64,000 nucleotides of DNA from Lactarius indigo (lineage: Eukaryota > Basidiomycota > Agaricomycetes > Russulales > Russulaceae). The stretch spans positions 248,001 through 312,000 of the forward strand of contig JAFKAC010000005.1 in NCBI GenBank assembly GCA_025766275.1, written 5' to 3'. Shown here piece by piece: positions 1-12,447 of this stretch (position 1 is the first letter of the stretch; each line of letters starts with the position of its first letter). The position numbers and the translations under genes were made by a program. The notes beneath the pieces are model-generated. The model made no database searches. It was not told the DNA's origin and saw only the letters and a list, made by a program, of their open reading frames with translations.

Positions 1-39
1 TCCTCACATGACTTCGACGATCATTAAGTCGGCGATGTC

Positions 40-430
40 CCATGAACAGTTCGTGGCCAGGACATATGAAGCCCCGGAGATGGACGATCGTCGCGAGTAT
101 AAACTCCACGAATCGAGATGGTAAGACGTCATTCAATATTCACCCCGGCGCCCACGGTGCTATTTCGTAGGACTCACATCAAGGACTCACATCATGAGTG
201 TTACCAGTATCTGCAGATTCGACGTGAGCGGAGCCACCTCTCCAACGATAGAAGTCAGGCTAAATGATTCGTGGTACGTAGCGATGAATGAAGTATCACT
301 ATATCACCAGCTGGGCGCTGCCTTCAATTAGAGAAGCGATAAGACGGTGTTAGGCCCGGGAGAGATCAGCGCTCAGTGCAGCGCTTTGAGGCTTTGAATT
401 ATGTAAGTATATGGTACCGGTATTGGCCGG
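40..430. repeat. Dispersed duplicate of 4045-4440
   Basis: This stretch is repeated in the same orientation at about 4045-4440. Shared blocks include the stretch around gaacagttcgtg, the segment cgacgatcgtcgcgag, gtcattcaatattcacc, gcagattcgacgtg and ttacgtaagtat/ttatgtaagtat. The copies differ by many substitutions and small indels, so the duplication is not recent. I see no convincing reading frame in either copy; a short open stretch follows at 430-540 but matches nothing I recognise. It is either part of a decayed gene or of an old repeat. Confidence 0.55.
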
Positions 431-589
431 GCCACCGCGTGAACGTTCGGGCCTTCGTCAACGGCCATCACGACGCGAATCAGATCTATGTCTATGATCA
501 AACGGGAATTCCTTTGCGGGTCAACACTCGGATTAAGTGATGGTATCAAGGATATTGATTGGTCTAAACTCTGAAGTCTTTGCTCCCCG

Positions 590-2110
590 GTACGTTGCGA
601 CGCGTCTACACTTTCTGCATTAATACAACGTCAGAACCTTTCGTATATTCGCGAAGAACGACTCGGAGACTTCGCATTCATTTTCGTCCAGATATCAGTC
701 AATGCTCTTCATAGGATTCAAGGCTGCGCATTCCAAGTGAGCAAGTGCCTTCTCGGTTTTCTCGGTCTCTATACTCAACTTATACTCACCCCTTTACTCC
801 AGTCCTAAGACGGGCCGTGATGGTGAAATAGATACACGGTTCTAGGTCCTCCCTTACCTATGGGGTATGTGTTCGCGCAACGCAAAGGCATTTGTCAGTC
901 TAGGCACTGTCTGTGTCCAAGCATTGTATACAGATTCCGATCTGTCGCCAACTGTAGCTAGGATAAATATTTCAAGACCAACGCTCGACGATGAGACTCT
1001 TACACCTGTCAGGTGAAAGGATTGGACAACATCTTTCTGCGATCAAATCGAATCTCGGGGCATATCGAAGATGATGGACGCTCTTGCAAGATCTCATACG
1101 TGTGTACGGACAAGGCAATGGACTACGATTGTGATGGTCATTATCTAGAAGATGCATTGGAACTCTGTTAAGCCAGCGCCTACGGGGTCCACTTCCCTCT
1201 GAATCCGATGGACAGTCACCCTGTCGTTATTCTCGCGTCGTTCTTCTAGGAGCCCCACCCCTTCTCTTCCTCTGCCCCGTGTCATCAATCTAGGTCTGTA
1301 GACATCTCTCATTGGTTGCGCTGTTCCAGTGATGTCTACCTATGCGAGAGAATGCCAAGCTCAAGTCATGGCTGTGCGCTCCGATTGGGTGGGTTTCCAC
1401 CATTTAAGTCGAGAAAACAACTCGTTCTTCAGCTCGTCGACCAGAGCCACCTTCCACTACCCTTCCCCATACATTATCGAGACTACCCATATCGTGCTAC
1501 CCACTCTGTGCAACATCATTCAATTTCTATCATCGGACCTGCTCGTCGTGGTCATACTTTCCTCCTTCCCTGCGCCAGAAACCCCAATCACCCCGCGAGA
1601 CTTACCTTCCCCGAGTCCCAAGTCCTTCCACATGGATCACAAGGCTATTTTCGGCATCGTCTTCGTTCTTGGTGAAGCTAATGCTCGCTATCTGCCCCTG
1701 CTCCTCTTCTCATCGTTATTGCGCCTTTAGGGCTCTTCCTCCTCATCGAGGTAGGCTATGCATGCGTAGGATGGCGAGTACGGTTCACCTGGTTCATCGA
1801 AGTTAGCAAGTGTAAGCGCCTTGTTCCGTCAGAGAAGCTCGTCTCCTTACAGCACGCCTCGGATTACACAGTAATATGTGACACCTCTAACACAGTGATG
1901 AAAAGGTTATCTTCTTTCCGCGTCTTCAAATCCGTCGAGAAGGCCGCTGACGCCCATGTCGATGCCCACGACGTCGGCGCTGCCTCGTCCACACTGCCCA
2001 CACATGGCGGGAGCAGTGGGACGGGCAATTTTTCTACCATTTTTCATTCAGCCCAAGTTGCACGTGTGGACGCAGTCATGGCCAGAGAATCACTTCGTGA
2101 CGGGGTTTGA
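590..2110 (+). CDS. Uncharacterised single-pass membrane protein family, copy M1 (N-terminal part decayed)
   Basis: The 3' half gives a clean model. An exon open from about 1332 ends at 1671, a 59-nt intron (1672-1730, gtgaag...tttag) follows, and the last exon runs 1731-2110 to TGA. The splice joins MDHKAIFGIVFVLG to GLFLLIEVGYACVG, creating one hydrophobic helix followed by a basic residue and a soluble tail containing VEKAADAHVDAHDVG. The region before the helix is rich in Pro and Ser. Upstream pieces (590-860, 1010-1170) match exons of copies M2 and M3 but contain stops and frame changes, so the N-terminal part is probably broken. I do not recognise the family. The conserved splice site and reading frame in three copies argue that the TM and tail portion is real coding sequence. 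Confidence 0.5.
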
Positions 2111-3974
2111 CCTTCACAATCCGGCTGGATTTAGTTGTGTGGGGAGAGGATCAAAGCGGAGAGTTGACCGAGCGCCCATTACGTCATCCCCAAAATCTGC
2201 GGGGATATTTTGACTAGTCTTGACCTCTTTTCCTCCTTTCGTGCCTTGAGACGCTTTTATTGCCCAACCCCCATCTGCTACATTTGACCGCATCGCTCTT
2301 TGCGTTTTGGTCAAAGGTCTACCTATCATCCACGCACCGCTCCACCTCCTTCATTCACCACTATCAGTATGACAGCTATTACTCGGCCCGGCTCGGGGGC
2401 TCTGACTAGTAGGACGCACAGACTCTAGTTTGAGTGGCGGCTGGAACAAGCACAGATACATCCCTTTTGACCGTATTGTCGTTGTATTCTCCCAGTCATG
2501 TGATAGCTAAGTTGGCAGCGGAGTTGTGGGTCACTTTGACGCCTCTGATATGTACATATATGCTGGAGAATGGACGTCCCGGACACACTATCTTCTTCCC
2601 TCGGTCAAGCTCTTGGTACTTCCTTGGGTCCCTCGTACCCACGTCTGCGCCATGCTTTAAAGCAGATTGATGAAGAGTAAAAGATCGCCCAGGGTCCAAC
2701 TCACCACCAAGTAAGCATAATAGGGCACTGATTCGTGGATGTCGATACAAAGAAAGGCCAGACTTATGCCAGACAATTGACGCTGAGTGGCATTGATTAT
2801 GGCTCTTGGTCGCTACTTACAGTCCTGTACCACAATGCTACTATGTTCTGTGCAGTAAGGGATTGTCCGACCCGACATTTTGAGGACCTTCCCTCCAATC
2901 TTAACTTGGCGTTCAAAGTACTTCTCGAAAGATCAAGCGAAAAATACCACCGTAAAAATAAAAACAAAACAAAAGTACGGGGCTTGCACTGTCCTTACCT
3001 CGTTCCTCTTCTACCCACCTTACTAAAGCAACTATACTCATGGAAAGAGTCCACTGTAATGATGACAACCTCTATGACGGTGCTTTGACGTCCCCTTCCT
3101 GCTCGCATCATCTGTTTAACGAACATATTGACGACCATAACCTTTCTATGGGCCTTTATGGTGAAGAGTCTACTAGCGAATCACCTCAACGGTTAGCGGA
3201 TGAGAACCGAATCTCGTTGCGACTCGGAGGGTCATTCGGTCTCCTACCTTCTCCTATGTCGTCCAGGTTTCCCTTCGTACCTTGGAACGGCCTGTGTCTT
3301 ATCCCGGAAAGTCGCTCGAGGGGTTCTTGTGAGTGGGTACCACGGGTCGAGGGCTTGATGCGAAAACCATCCGTCTATTCCCTGATGTCTCGAATCGGTT
3401 CGTGAGGTATGCTATTGGGGTGGGGCTAGTTTGGAAAGACTCAGTGAGTCGGTGAGATTAACAGCGTGCATCAAGTAAGCGATCGTAAGTTGGTCAGAAT
3501 GCGTAGATCGCCATCACCAGATCAACTGTGATATGACATTTATGCTTAAGATAGGGTTAGATACAAAACAGGAGGTACGTACTAATCTGACTAACCGCGG
3601 CACATCTGGTGTAGGAGAAAAAGTCGTTTAATTTCTTGATTCAGATATACTTGGGAAGTAATGGAAGACACTAGAGAACGCAAGCGGCTTCGGGGCGTAC
3701 TGTGTGAGTCCGAGTCGACGTACATGTCCTATAGCCATATGCGATGTTTGAGTTGTGTTCTATCCAGACGTCTTCCAATCCGTCTCAGTTGCGCCCGGGA
3801 TTCCCAAGCACAACAACGAGAACCCTCGGTGACAACGGCGCGGTGGAGGAACGACAGGTTTCAGTACGAGGGGCGCTATCCAGGGAAGCACTGTAGCTAT
3901 GTTAAGTCGTAGCTTGTACTGGTGGATCATGCTGCGGAGAAACCTCAGACTCGGATGACCCTAAGTTGGCGATG
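2111..3974. other. No gene recognised; part of a large inverted duplication
   Basis: About 2281-2750 is repeated in inverted orientation at about 16360-16850; for example the stretch around cgctctttgcgttttggt has its complement near 16801. Small open frames here lack start context, splice pattern or recognisable motifs. Nothing identifiable is seen at 2750-3974. Confidence 0.45.
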
Positions 3975-3984
3975 CTTCAGTTCT

Positions 3985-3986
<2 letters not shown>

Positions 3987-4019
<33 letters not shown>
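3987..4019 (-). mobile_element. Poly(T) run with flanking 15-bp direct repeat: retroposed tail only
   Basis: A run of 33 T is flanked by the 15-bp direct repeat cttcagttctagttt at 3975-3989 and 4023-4037, with only gaa between the run and the second copy. This is what target-primed reverse transcription leaves when an element is truncated almost down to its poly(A) tail, inserted here in minus orientation. Simple slippage would not explain the repeat on the far side. The source element cannot be determined, though LINE tails of one family occur at 12434 and 15209 in this window. Confidence 0.6.
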
Positions 4020-4020
<1 letters not shown>

Positions 4021-4044
4021 AACTTCAGTTCTAGTTTGAGTCCG

Positions 4045-4440
4045 TGAACAGTTCGTGACCCGGACATATGAAGCACCGGAGACGACGATCGTCGCGAGCA
4101 TAACCTCCACGAGTCGATAAGAATGATGAGACCTGTACTCACAAAATTCGTCATTCAATATTCACCACCAAGTTCAGCACTAGTGTTCAAGTTAACTTAC
4201 TAGTTCGTAGGCTCATGCCATTGTTACTCGTATCCGCAGATTCGACGTGGATGGAACCTCCGAACTGCCACGGATCAAGCCAGCTATTCGCGTTACACCG
4301 TCACAACAACGAACCAAGCATCACCCAAGGTATCACCAGCTGCGCGCTGCCTTCTCGGGCTCCCACAAGAGAAGAAAAGACGGCGTCGGAGAGATCAGCG
4401 CTCATGCAAGAGAGCCTGAATTACGTAAGTATCTGGTACC
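4045..4440. repeat. Second copy of the 40-430 segment
   Basis: Diverged direct repeat of the first 430 bases of the window (see that entry). It starts immediately after the poly(T) insertion. The end of the similarity, ttacgtaagtatctggtacc, could be a retained splice donor from a decayed gene. Confidence 0.55.
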
Positions 4441-5388
4441 ATAAACGACTTGCCACTTCGTCCATGGATATAAGTCAGACCTCGGACGCATCGTACACGT
4501 GACACAGCTTCCAGACGAACGATCACCGGTCCAAGTTTCACTGGCAATTATGGCTGAATGTACATGTATTGGCACCAGTGTGTTATCTCTTACACTGGGC
4601 ATCATCCCACTATGTTCTTCTACTGAACACACCGTGACCACCAGTGCGCCACCGCTTATTCAGACATGCGTTCAAGTTCCGCAATTCGAGTTGACTCGTT
4701 CAACCAATACTTTGACATCAATGAGTAGCTATTACTGTATTCCTTTTTCTTTTTTCTATTCCCTGGTTATTTACCTCTTCTACTATTCAGGCCTTGGCAG
4801 TTCGCTGGTATCATTTTCTCTCCATACTGCCTATTTCCATGTCTCACCTTTACTACTTGTCCTCCGGGTTCAGAGCATGAGCACGCGGCGCCCAGAGAGG
4901 TCCTGGCGGTCTATCATCACATTAGAAGTCGACGGTCGCCATAAGCACGAAGTCGTGCTCGGTGTCGACTGCCAGAACACAAATACGAGAGACATCATGC
5001 TTCTGTATGTTCTACTCTCGTATTCCTGGTTGGTGATCTGGCATCCTACAGCCATCATGTGCACCATCAAACGTAAATCAAGCTGGGCGTTTGGTACAAG
5101 TTCCAAGGTAGAGTCAAGTCGGAACCGTCGCCACAAAAAAGCACGGAACAGGACCATGTGCTCTGCCCTCGCTTACTCTGCACGTGCGATGGCCTTATCC
5201 GACCTTCAGACGTGGAGCTTCACCTATCAAGCATCCCCGCTGCAAGACGAAAATCTATAACACGAATGCGCCAGCCATGCGCCTCTCTTTGGCCTCTCTC
5301 CTCGTTCGATTACGATCGCCATAGTCGGCTATCCCATTCCCGATCGATCACAACCACCACTCGGAGCGACTCTCGTTAGCTAGTTCGG
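4441..5388. other. No gene recognised (long open frame 4499-5260 of doubtful status)
   Basis: A plus-strand frame stays open from 4499 to 5260, but without a well-placed ATG. It has a hydrophobic middle (about 4735-4860) and then a more protein-like part around 4900-5000 containing LEVDGRHKHEVVLGVDCQNT. No family is recognised. I treat it as unproven; the protein-like part may be one exon of a decayed gene. Confidence 0.25.
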
Positions 5389-6691
5389 GTGAGTGTAGAC
5401 CGTGTCTTCCGTAGCCAAAGTCTCACCGTCACATCACTAGGGGACGAGGACCCTTCTGATACTTTGGTTACAACCCCGATAGACGGATGCGAAGGTCTAC
5501 CACCATGGTCAAGCGTGATCTCTGAAGAACCGCCCCCTGGTCTTCGACGGCGCAAGAAGGTCAAAGGTTACTGTATTAACTCTGGGGAAGAGCGCTCTAG
5601 CGAATCCGATTACCCCTTTAGCGGCAGTAAGGCAGAAGATATCAAGGCCTGTGACATTTGGGAACCCAAAACCTTACGACAAATCCTCGGATGATATCTA
5701 CCCTGATTCCCTCAAGACCCATACAAATACCAACGAGCCTTCAACGATATCCGTCATATTTCTCTCCTTACTTCTGAAAGTTATGTCTCTATTTTTATCA
5801 CGTCTGGCATTAACGTACCACCGGGAGTTACGTGAAGCACAGGCCACACAGTCCGACTCTGACTTTGGCAGGGTCCTCGTCAAGCTAGTACAGGAGTGGT
5901 ATTATATAGGTGTATCAGTGAACACGACCTTTTTCCCAAATTGCAGGAGCTTATATAATATCTTAGTTACTTTCCATCGCTGTGCGAGTATGTTTTTCCA
6001 AGTAGTGTTTCTACAGCGTAGACTGACGCTACTACTACATAGTGTCGACACGACTGTGTTCGGCTTCTCATCAGGCAACCTCTCCAACGTCAACAGCGGC
6101 GTCGCTAAACGCGCGCTGATCATCTCAAGCGTGGCCTCCGCAATCGGGCTCTTTGTCGATGTCTAGTTCATACTCGCCTACTCTAGCGCCGACATGCACA
6201 ACTTCCAAGTGATTCTCCTCCCGCCCTGCGCGTCCTGAGCTAGTCACAGCTCTGACTGCACCCAGAAATTTGTTGTGGACCTCTACGGGTCGTACTTCTT
6301 CTCCGTGCTCTTCTCACGTCTGCCCCTCGTTGCGCTCTTCGTCGCCTTTCTCGCGCTAGCCATCTTCCTCGGCGCCATCACGTGGACCGCGTGGCCTGCA
6401 GCCGTGCTCGTCATGTGCGTGCTCGCGGGCCTCCTCGTCAGCCTCCAGTTCATCGTGTACGGCTGTCATCACCTTGCCCTCGGTCTCGCGTGGGTGGTGG
6501 GTGGTGCACGGCTTGGCGTTCTCTACGTTTCACGCCCCATGCGCGCGGTCTTTGTACGTGGCGCAGCCGCTGCCGCGCAGTTGCGAACAACAGGTGGGTC
6601 CGCTTACCTTGCCAGTGGGACAGGTTGTCATGCCCCCTACATCCGCACGCGTTCCTGGACTCGCGAGGACCCCGAGATAAAGATTCGGTAG
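5389..6691 (+). pseudogene. Multi-pass membrane protein pseudogene
   Basis: The 3' half has at least three hydrophobic helices: around SGVAKRALIISSVASAIGLF, around LPLVALFVAFLALAIFLGAI, and around AAVLVMCVLAGLLVSLQF. A good 57-nt intron (6209-6265, with a ctgac branch point) joins ADMHNFQ to KFVVDLYGSYFF. The frame is broken by TAG at 6164-6166, inside FVDV-stop-FILAYSS, where related proteins as I remember them have Trp (TGG). Further upstream the open frame switches near 5651, suggesting another frameshift or a missed intron. The N-terminal part (5392-5694) is charged and rich in Ser, Glu and Pro. The C-terminus after 6590 is uncertain. I know this type only as an uncharacterised Agaricomycete membrane protein. 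A sequencing error at the stop cannot be excluded. Confidence 0.5.
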
Positions 6692-8102
6692 ATGCGAATG
6701 CGCAGAGATATTTGGCTTCTTTATATATGATATGTATGCTAACTTACTGCGGGTGGGCACCTATGTCTAGCATGGTCGCACTCTCCAATCGTTCTCGAAT
6801 CATTGCTTGAATCAGTAGCAGATGGAGAGAAAGGAATGGCCCTCCCTCCGGTACAGTAAACAGGGGTCGATTATTTCACAGAGTAGTGACTGTTGGGATA
6901 AAGTCTGGAACTTGACTTCGTCCTCTTTCTTCAATTATTGGTTTTGCTAAGACATCAACTATAGACGCCTTTCAGGAAATCTGTGCGCCTATTACGTTGA
7001 TGCGCTACCGCAGGACCGCAATCCTTCCTGGTGCCAAACCTGGTACTGCACTGGTACTGCCCTACAATATCTATTATCTCGTCATCGGGTTCCAGGAGGG
7101 GTGGATGGAATGCTGGCCAATTTGTTTATCAAGCCATCCTTATGCCCACTCTGCCCGTTCATGGACTTCGATCCGGTGACACCCCTAACTTGTGCAGTAT
7201 AGTAAGTTACTGGGAGCTTCTTTCGTTCCGTCACAAGGCGGGCAAACAACTGGCGTGCGGTCGGTCGGCCAGTCGATACGTAGTGATGGCCCACTCCCAG
7301 ACTTCCACTTCCGAAGCCATAGTAGTGTTAACATCCGGCTCACGACCTCGTGGGCTCGAGGCAGTGAATATTGGAAGGCAATTTTCTTGAGAAGGTGCCT
7401 CCCACTTGACTCACACGTCAACCTTTCTGTTTCGGGCCTACATTGACTACAATTACTCGACCTGTTGGCGACTTCCCGCAATCGCCGCTGGTTCAGTTTA
7501 GTACAGTCTGGTCCGCACTCAGGCTTTCACATTTTCATTTTCGTTGAGAAGCAGCCGCGTGAGTCGATGACTCGATTGTTCTGGAGTCATTAAATAAAGA
7601 ACTCAAGACAGCCGTAACTTGAATGCGACGGTACGGCTCGAGTTCTTGATGTTGCGGGCGTCCACAACTGAGCTGAGCATGTTTGGAGAGAAAGAAAAAA
7701 ACAGCTTCGAGCTCGCCGTCAAGCTTCCATAGATGCGAAGCAGTTCGACTCTCACTCGTGCTCTCGTTCGCCATTTCCGCAAACCGTGTCCTAGTAGTAC
7801 CAGCATCGTAGAGACGGTCGAGAGGATGAAAAGCATAAGCACACATTTGTTCGACGTGGGCGAAACTTTGAACTTCAAAACTGAAGTTCTGATCCATGTC
7901 AAACCGAGCACGCAACATTTTACTGCGATTATACTGGCATTAGCGCTCAGGGTGAGGATATGATTGATGACCCTCAGCGTCAATCGCACCAGCATGATAG
8001 TCGCCATCGACGGTTTATGGTAACTTACACGGCCTCCACGTGACTGCTCGCTCTTCTGCTGTCTCTGTGATCACCGACCAGCCCATCCAAATTGCAGTTA
8101 TT
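6692..8102. other. No gene recognised
   Basis: Overlapping short frames on both strands, none with a recognised motif. The longest is a minus-strand frame at 7603-8007 with a hydrophobic middle. It overlaps the region immediately upstream of the NLR gene and may be chance. Confidence 0.35.
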
Positions 8103-11100
8103 ATGTCTCAGAGTTCCCCCGCCTCCACATCTTCCACCAATTTTCGCTCCATATTCGTCGGCGCCCTGAAATCATATGAGAAAAAGACGAAGAATGACCT
8201 TCTCAAGCACCCGCTCGCGACACAACTCCAATCCTGCAACTCTTCCGCCGACATTCTTGCCCTGCTCCGCGTCAAAGTTGAAGAGTTTGATCAGTCTAGG
8301 AGTCGTGACGAGAGGTTATCAAGTTGGCTGAATCCGACTATCAATGTCCTCTATGTGCTCTCTTCGACGCTGGGCGAAGGGGTTGGTCTAGTGAGTTTTG
8401 AGTGGTCGACTTGTCTATTACTACCTGCTTTCTCATATCAACTTCGTAGGTATTCTCACCTGCAAAAGTAATTTCTGCCGGTGTCGGGGTTCTCCTCTTG
8501 GTGAGCATCTTTCTTGATTTTTTGTGGAAAGGCTTTCAACCGTGATGTCTACCAGGCCGCCAAGGATGTTGACGCGAGTCAAGAAGTCCTTGTCGATCTT
8601 TTCGAGCGTATTGAAAACTTTTTCAAACGCCTCGAATCTTACACGGAAGTACCACCAACTGAGGCAATGACTGACATTATCGTGAAGATCATGGTCGAAG
8701 TCCTGAACGTCTTCGCGATTGCGACGAAGGAGATGAAGCAGGGTCGAACCAGTGTGTTTCTTCCTGTGATGCATGGCTGTCGACTAATATACTTCAGAAA
8801 AATTCCTTAAGAAGTTGATGGGAAGGAAGGACATGGAGGATGCGTTGAGGAGGTTAGACAAGCTGACGGGAGAGGAGGTTCGGATGGCGGCTGCGCAGAT
8901 CCTGAAGCTCACTCACAGCATCGATGACAAAGTAACGGATGTGGAATACACAATGAAGGACGTGGGTAGCAAGATGGATGCTGTCTTAAATGGTACGTCA
9001 AGTGGTCTAACTCTTCAAGGACTCTTCCTAATTGTGCGTACGTCGGCCAGACGGAAAGCTCGTTAAAGAAGCCGTGCAGACGCTGACAAACAATGTAGAT
9101 GGCGAGAAATGTTTGTGATTATCCATTGCGCTGGCTGTGGCATCTCTGACCCGTTCACAGGGAACCAGTTAAGAAAGGACCTCAGAAAATGGGTTTCTCC
9201 ACCGGATCCGTCGATTAATCACAGCATCGCATGCGATATTCACCACGAGGGAACAGCCATGTGGTTCTTTCAATGCAGTATGTTCAATGACTGGAAGTCC
9301 ACTGGATCTCTCTTGTGGACCTATGGCAAACGTATGTTCTTCTGATTTATCCCCGATCGACTACTGATTACTGTCCCCTCTTTAGCAGGCTCAGGAAAGA
9401 GCATCCTTTGGTTCGTCATTACTCTGCGTTATATACCTCGATGGACTTACATTACCGCCCAGTTCTGCAATAATCCAAGACATTGTGGCTCTACGCAAGA
9501 CGGGATCAGCCCATTTGGCCTACTTTTATTTCGATTTCAGGGACCTCGACAAGCAAAATTGTCGAAACCTTGTCTCGTCTCTTTTAATCCAGCTTTGCGC
9601 CCAGTCTGGTCCTTATTGCGACGTCCTCTCCAGCCTTTATTTGGCTCACGAAAATGGGGAACAAAGACCCAGCGAAGGTGCACTGATGCGATGCCTCAAG
9701 GATATGCTCACAATTCCCAATCAAGGCCCCGTTTACATTATTTTGGACGCACTCGACGAGTGTCCAAACTCGTCCGGAATCCCATCACCTCGTGAACAGG
9801 TCCTTCGCCTTGTCAAGGAGCTCGTCGAACTTCGCTTACCACATCTTCATATATGCGTCACGAGCCGTCCTGAATTCGATATTCGAGCTACCCTTGGGCC
9901 TTTGGCGCTTCACCGTGTATCCCTTCATGACCAAAGTGGACAGAAGAAAGACATCGTCGACTACGTGAATGCCGTGGTTTACTCTGACTCCGAGACGATG
10001 ATGAAAAGATGGAGAGATGACGATAAGAAGATGGTTGTCGAGACCCTGTCAGAGAAGGCGGACGGAATGTAAGCGCCTCGTCCTAATCTCATGATGGGGG
10101 CTCATGTGTCGAACCAGGTTTCGATGGGTGTTTTGTCAACTAGATGCGCTACGACATTGTCTCCCATCAAGTGTGCGGCACACGCTAGACGAACTTCCGG
10201 AATCGCTAGACGAGACATATGAGCGGATCGTAATGGACATCAAGAGGGGAAACCAAGCGCAAGCGCACCGTATGTTGCAGTGCCTGACGGCGGCAATCCG
10301 ACCGCTTTCTGTCGAAGAGCTCGCGGAACTACTCGCGTTGGACTTTGACGTCGCGAAGGGAGGAGTCCCGACGTTGAACACGGACTGGCGCTGGAAGGAT
10401 CACGAACAAGCGGTACTTTCAGTATGCTCAAGCCTAATCACCATCGTCCCCGCCCGGGTGGCCCACGGTTCCCAGGTTGTCCAATTTTCGCATTTTTCGG
10501 TGAAAGAGTTCTTGATGTCGGATCGCCTCGCAATGTCGACAAATGACATCTCCCAGTACCACATTGTACTCGAAGACGCCCACACGGTTCTCGCCCAGGC
10601 TTGTCTCGGCGTCCTGCTCCGGGATCCCGTTGATCAAGACGCCGCAGATGACGTTTCTCTAGCCCAATATGCCGCTGAGAATTGGGTGGATCACGCGCAG
10701 GTCGAGAATGTGTCCCCACGCATCCGTGACGGGATGCAACGCCTCTTTGACCCAAACAAGCCGTACTTTTCGGCGTGGGTCCAGTTGTACGACGTCGATA
10801 TGGGTTTCAGCCCTGACGACCTCAAGAACAAGAGGCAACCTCAAGCGGCGCCATTATGCTATGCTGCGTTTTGTGGATTCAATGAGATGGTCACAATCCT
10901 TACTCTCGAAAATCCACAGTACACAAGTGCTCTCGGCTGTGGTAGTGGGGCGGCAATACACGCGGCATCGCTTCAAGGACACGTGCAAGTTGTACGGTCA
11001 CTTCTTCAGTGCGGTGTGGATGTAGATGTTCGGGGCGTATGGAACCGGACACCACTGCATCTTGCGTCGGGAAAGGGATATGTGGACGTTGTGCAGTGTC

Positions 11101-11294
11101 TACTCGACCACGGCGCGGATGCAAATTTACAGGACGGGTACGGTGACACACCACTATTTCGTGCAGAAATTCAGGGGCACCCCGACGTTGTTCGAGTCTT
11201 ACTTAATCACCATTCGGATGTCAATCGCCAAGACACTGACGACCTTCCCCCGTTGGACAATGCGGGTCTTGCCAAAGGCGATCTCCCCAGGTAG
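8103..11294 (+). CDS. NLR-type STAND protein, Goodbye-NACHT-ankyrin (copy A)
   Basis: The ATG at 8103 starts a helical N-terminal domain with YEKKTKNDLLKHPLATQLQ and SWLNPTINVLY, the signature I know as the fungal Goodbye domain. Short introns follow, including one after GVGL at about 8391 and one before the P-loop. Splicing 9330-9465 gives GKPGSGKSILCSAIIQD, an intact Walker A. Walker B is VYIILDALDECPN (near 9740), followed by CVTSRPEFDIRATL. The exon from about 10129 carries FRWVFCQLDALRHC, the winged-helix-like part and ankyrin repeats with HAASLQGHVQVVRSLLQCG and TPLHLASGKGYVDVVQCLLD. Such proteins act as intracellular non-self or stress sensors in fungi. The frame ends in TAG at about 11292, yet a further ankyrin unit (VVKLLLEYGANPN) lies just after it in another frame. 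Copy B has the same stop, so it predates the duplication. All core motifs look functional. Confidence 0.9.
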
Positions 11295-11640
11295 TGAAAC
11301 TCTTACTGGAGTATGGCGCGAATCCGAATGCCAATGTATTTGATGTCACCTTTGAAGCCCGAAGTCGCGCGGATCCTATTGGAGTATGGCATAGGTGTAG
11401 ATGCGGAGGACAAGAAAGGAAGGACCCCATCGCTCGCTGGCGGGGAAAGGATGTAATAGGATGGCGCGGATTCTGTCGGTGTACCTGTTACTGTAATACG
11501 ACGACGACTATCAGCTTTTCCTCTTTTCTGTCTCGTTTTTGTAACGTGCACCAACTTCTGTCTTTGACTGGATGTTTGTGATAACTCGAACTTGCTACTT
11601 GTCATAGTCGGGTTGACGAGGTCGGTCCTAGTCGCCGACA
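11295..11640 (+). pseudogene. Out-of-frame ankyrin remnant after the NLR A stop
   Basis: Directly after the stop, the +1 frame reads VVKLLLEYGANPNA and then, after another shift, EVARILLEYGI and DVDAEDKKGRTPS, which fit ankyrin repeats. The matching tail in copy B (26077-26230) is equally broken. The duplicated NLR unit appears to extend to about 11640, since gatgtttgtgat and the following 60 bases are matched at about 26360-26425. Confidence 0.55.
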
Positions 11641-11737
11641 AAGTGTATATCCAGGCAGAAAGCCTGCTACATACAGTGTACTAACGTGTTGCCAGCGTAC
11701 CCAGGAAGTATCTGGCAAACCTCTTTAAGTTTGAGTT

Positions 11738-12447
11738 TGGCGTACCTCTTCCGATTCAAGAGGGCAGAAAATACCAACTGCCCAGCATGCGGCCACAGCC
11801 CGGAAACCTGCAACACTTCATCTTAGACTGTCCAGCATTCGCTCATGAACGATGGTCCCTCCTTAAAGGAAAGAGAGCGACGGATGAGGAGTTCGCAAAA
11901 CTCCTGCAAAATCCCAAGACAAGTATCCCTCTCGTCAAATTCATACAAGACATGGGGAGACTCTCACAAGGCGACACAAAGACACGCGCAGGAGCGGAAG
12001 AAGGGCAGAAAAGGAGCACGGCACAAGGAGATGCAGATAAATAAGAGCACTACCTCCCCCGATATCTCACACCTCACCTCACCACAAACGCATCCCACAA
12101 CCTTGCATCTCTCTCCCACTCATCCCCACGACTCGCCGGGCCCTACACGCCCATTCAAATTTCCTCGAGTGAAGAGGACGACGGAGTAGCAAGCCCCACC
12201 TTACACAATCAAGACCGCCCAAGTCATCTAACGCGGCTCGCAACTCACGCCAGGGCGGCACACGCGCCCCTCTCAACTCAACGCTTGACGGGAAGCAAAG
12301 CCACTCCCTTCCAGGAGCGGGGGGACATCTGTTACTCGGAACATCACATGGGCGCAGATTACTATCATGTATTAGAACTATTACAGACTCGTGCTACATA
12401 GGGTAATAGGCCCTAAGGCGCACGTAAATGGATTCAAAAAAAACAAA
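11738..12447 (+). mobile_element. 5'-truncated LINE (non-LTR retrotransposon) with TSD
   Basis: The first part encodes the end of a LINE ORF2: YLFRFKRAENTNCPACGHSPET, then after a one-base shift LQHFILDCPAFAHERW and LLQNPKTSIPLVKFI. The C-x2-C...H-x4-C pattern is the C-terminal zinc knuckle of Tad-like non-LTR elements. The coding part stops at about 12044, a 3' UTR follows, and the element ends in an A-rich tail at 12436-12447. An 11-bp direct repeat, aagtttgagtt, flanks it at 11727-11737 and 12448-12458, which fits a target-site duplication from target-primed reverse transcription. It is dead on arrival, with only about 0.7 kb of 3' sequence left. Confidence 0.8.

Noticed and set aside
4499..5260. 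253-residue open frame on the plus strand
   Set aside because: No good ATG, low-complexity hydrophobic middle, no motif, no matching copy kept open elsewhere; kept only as a doubtful stretch.
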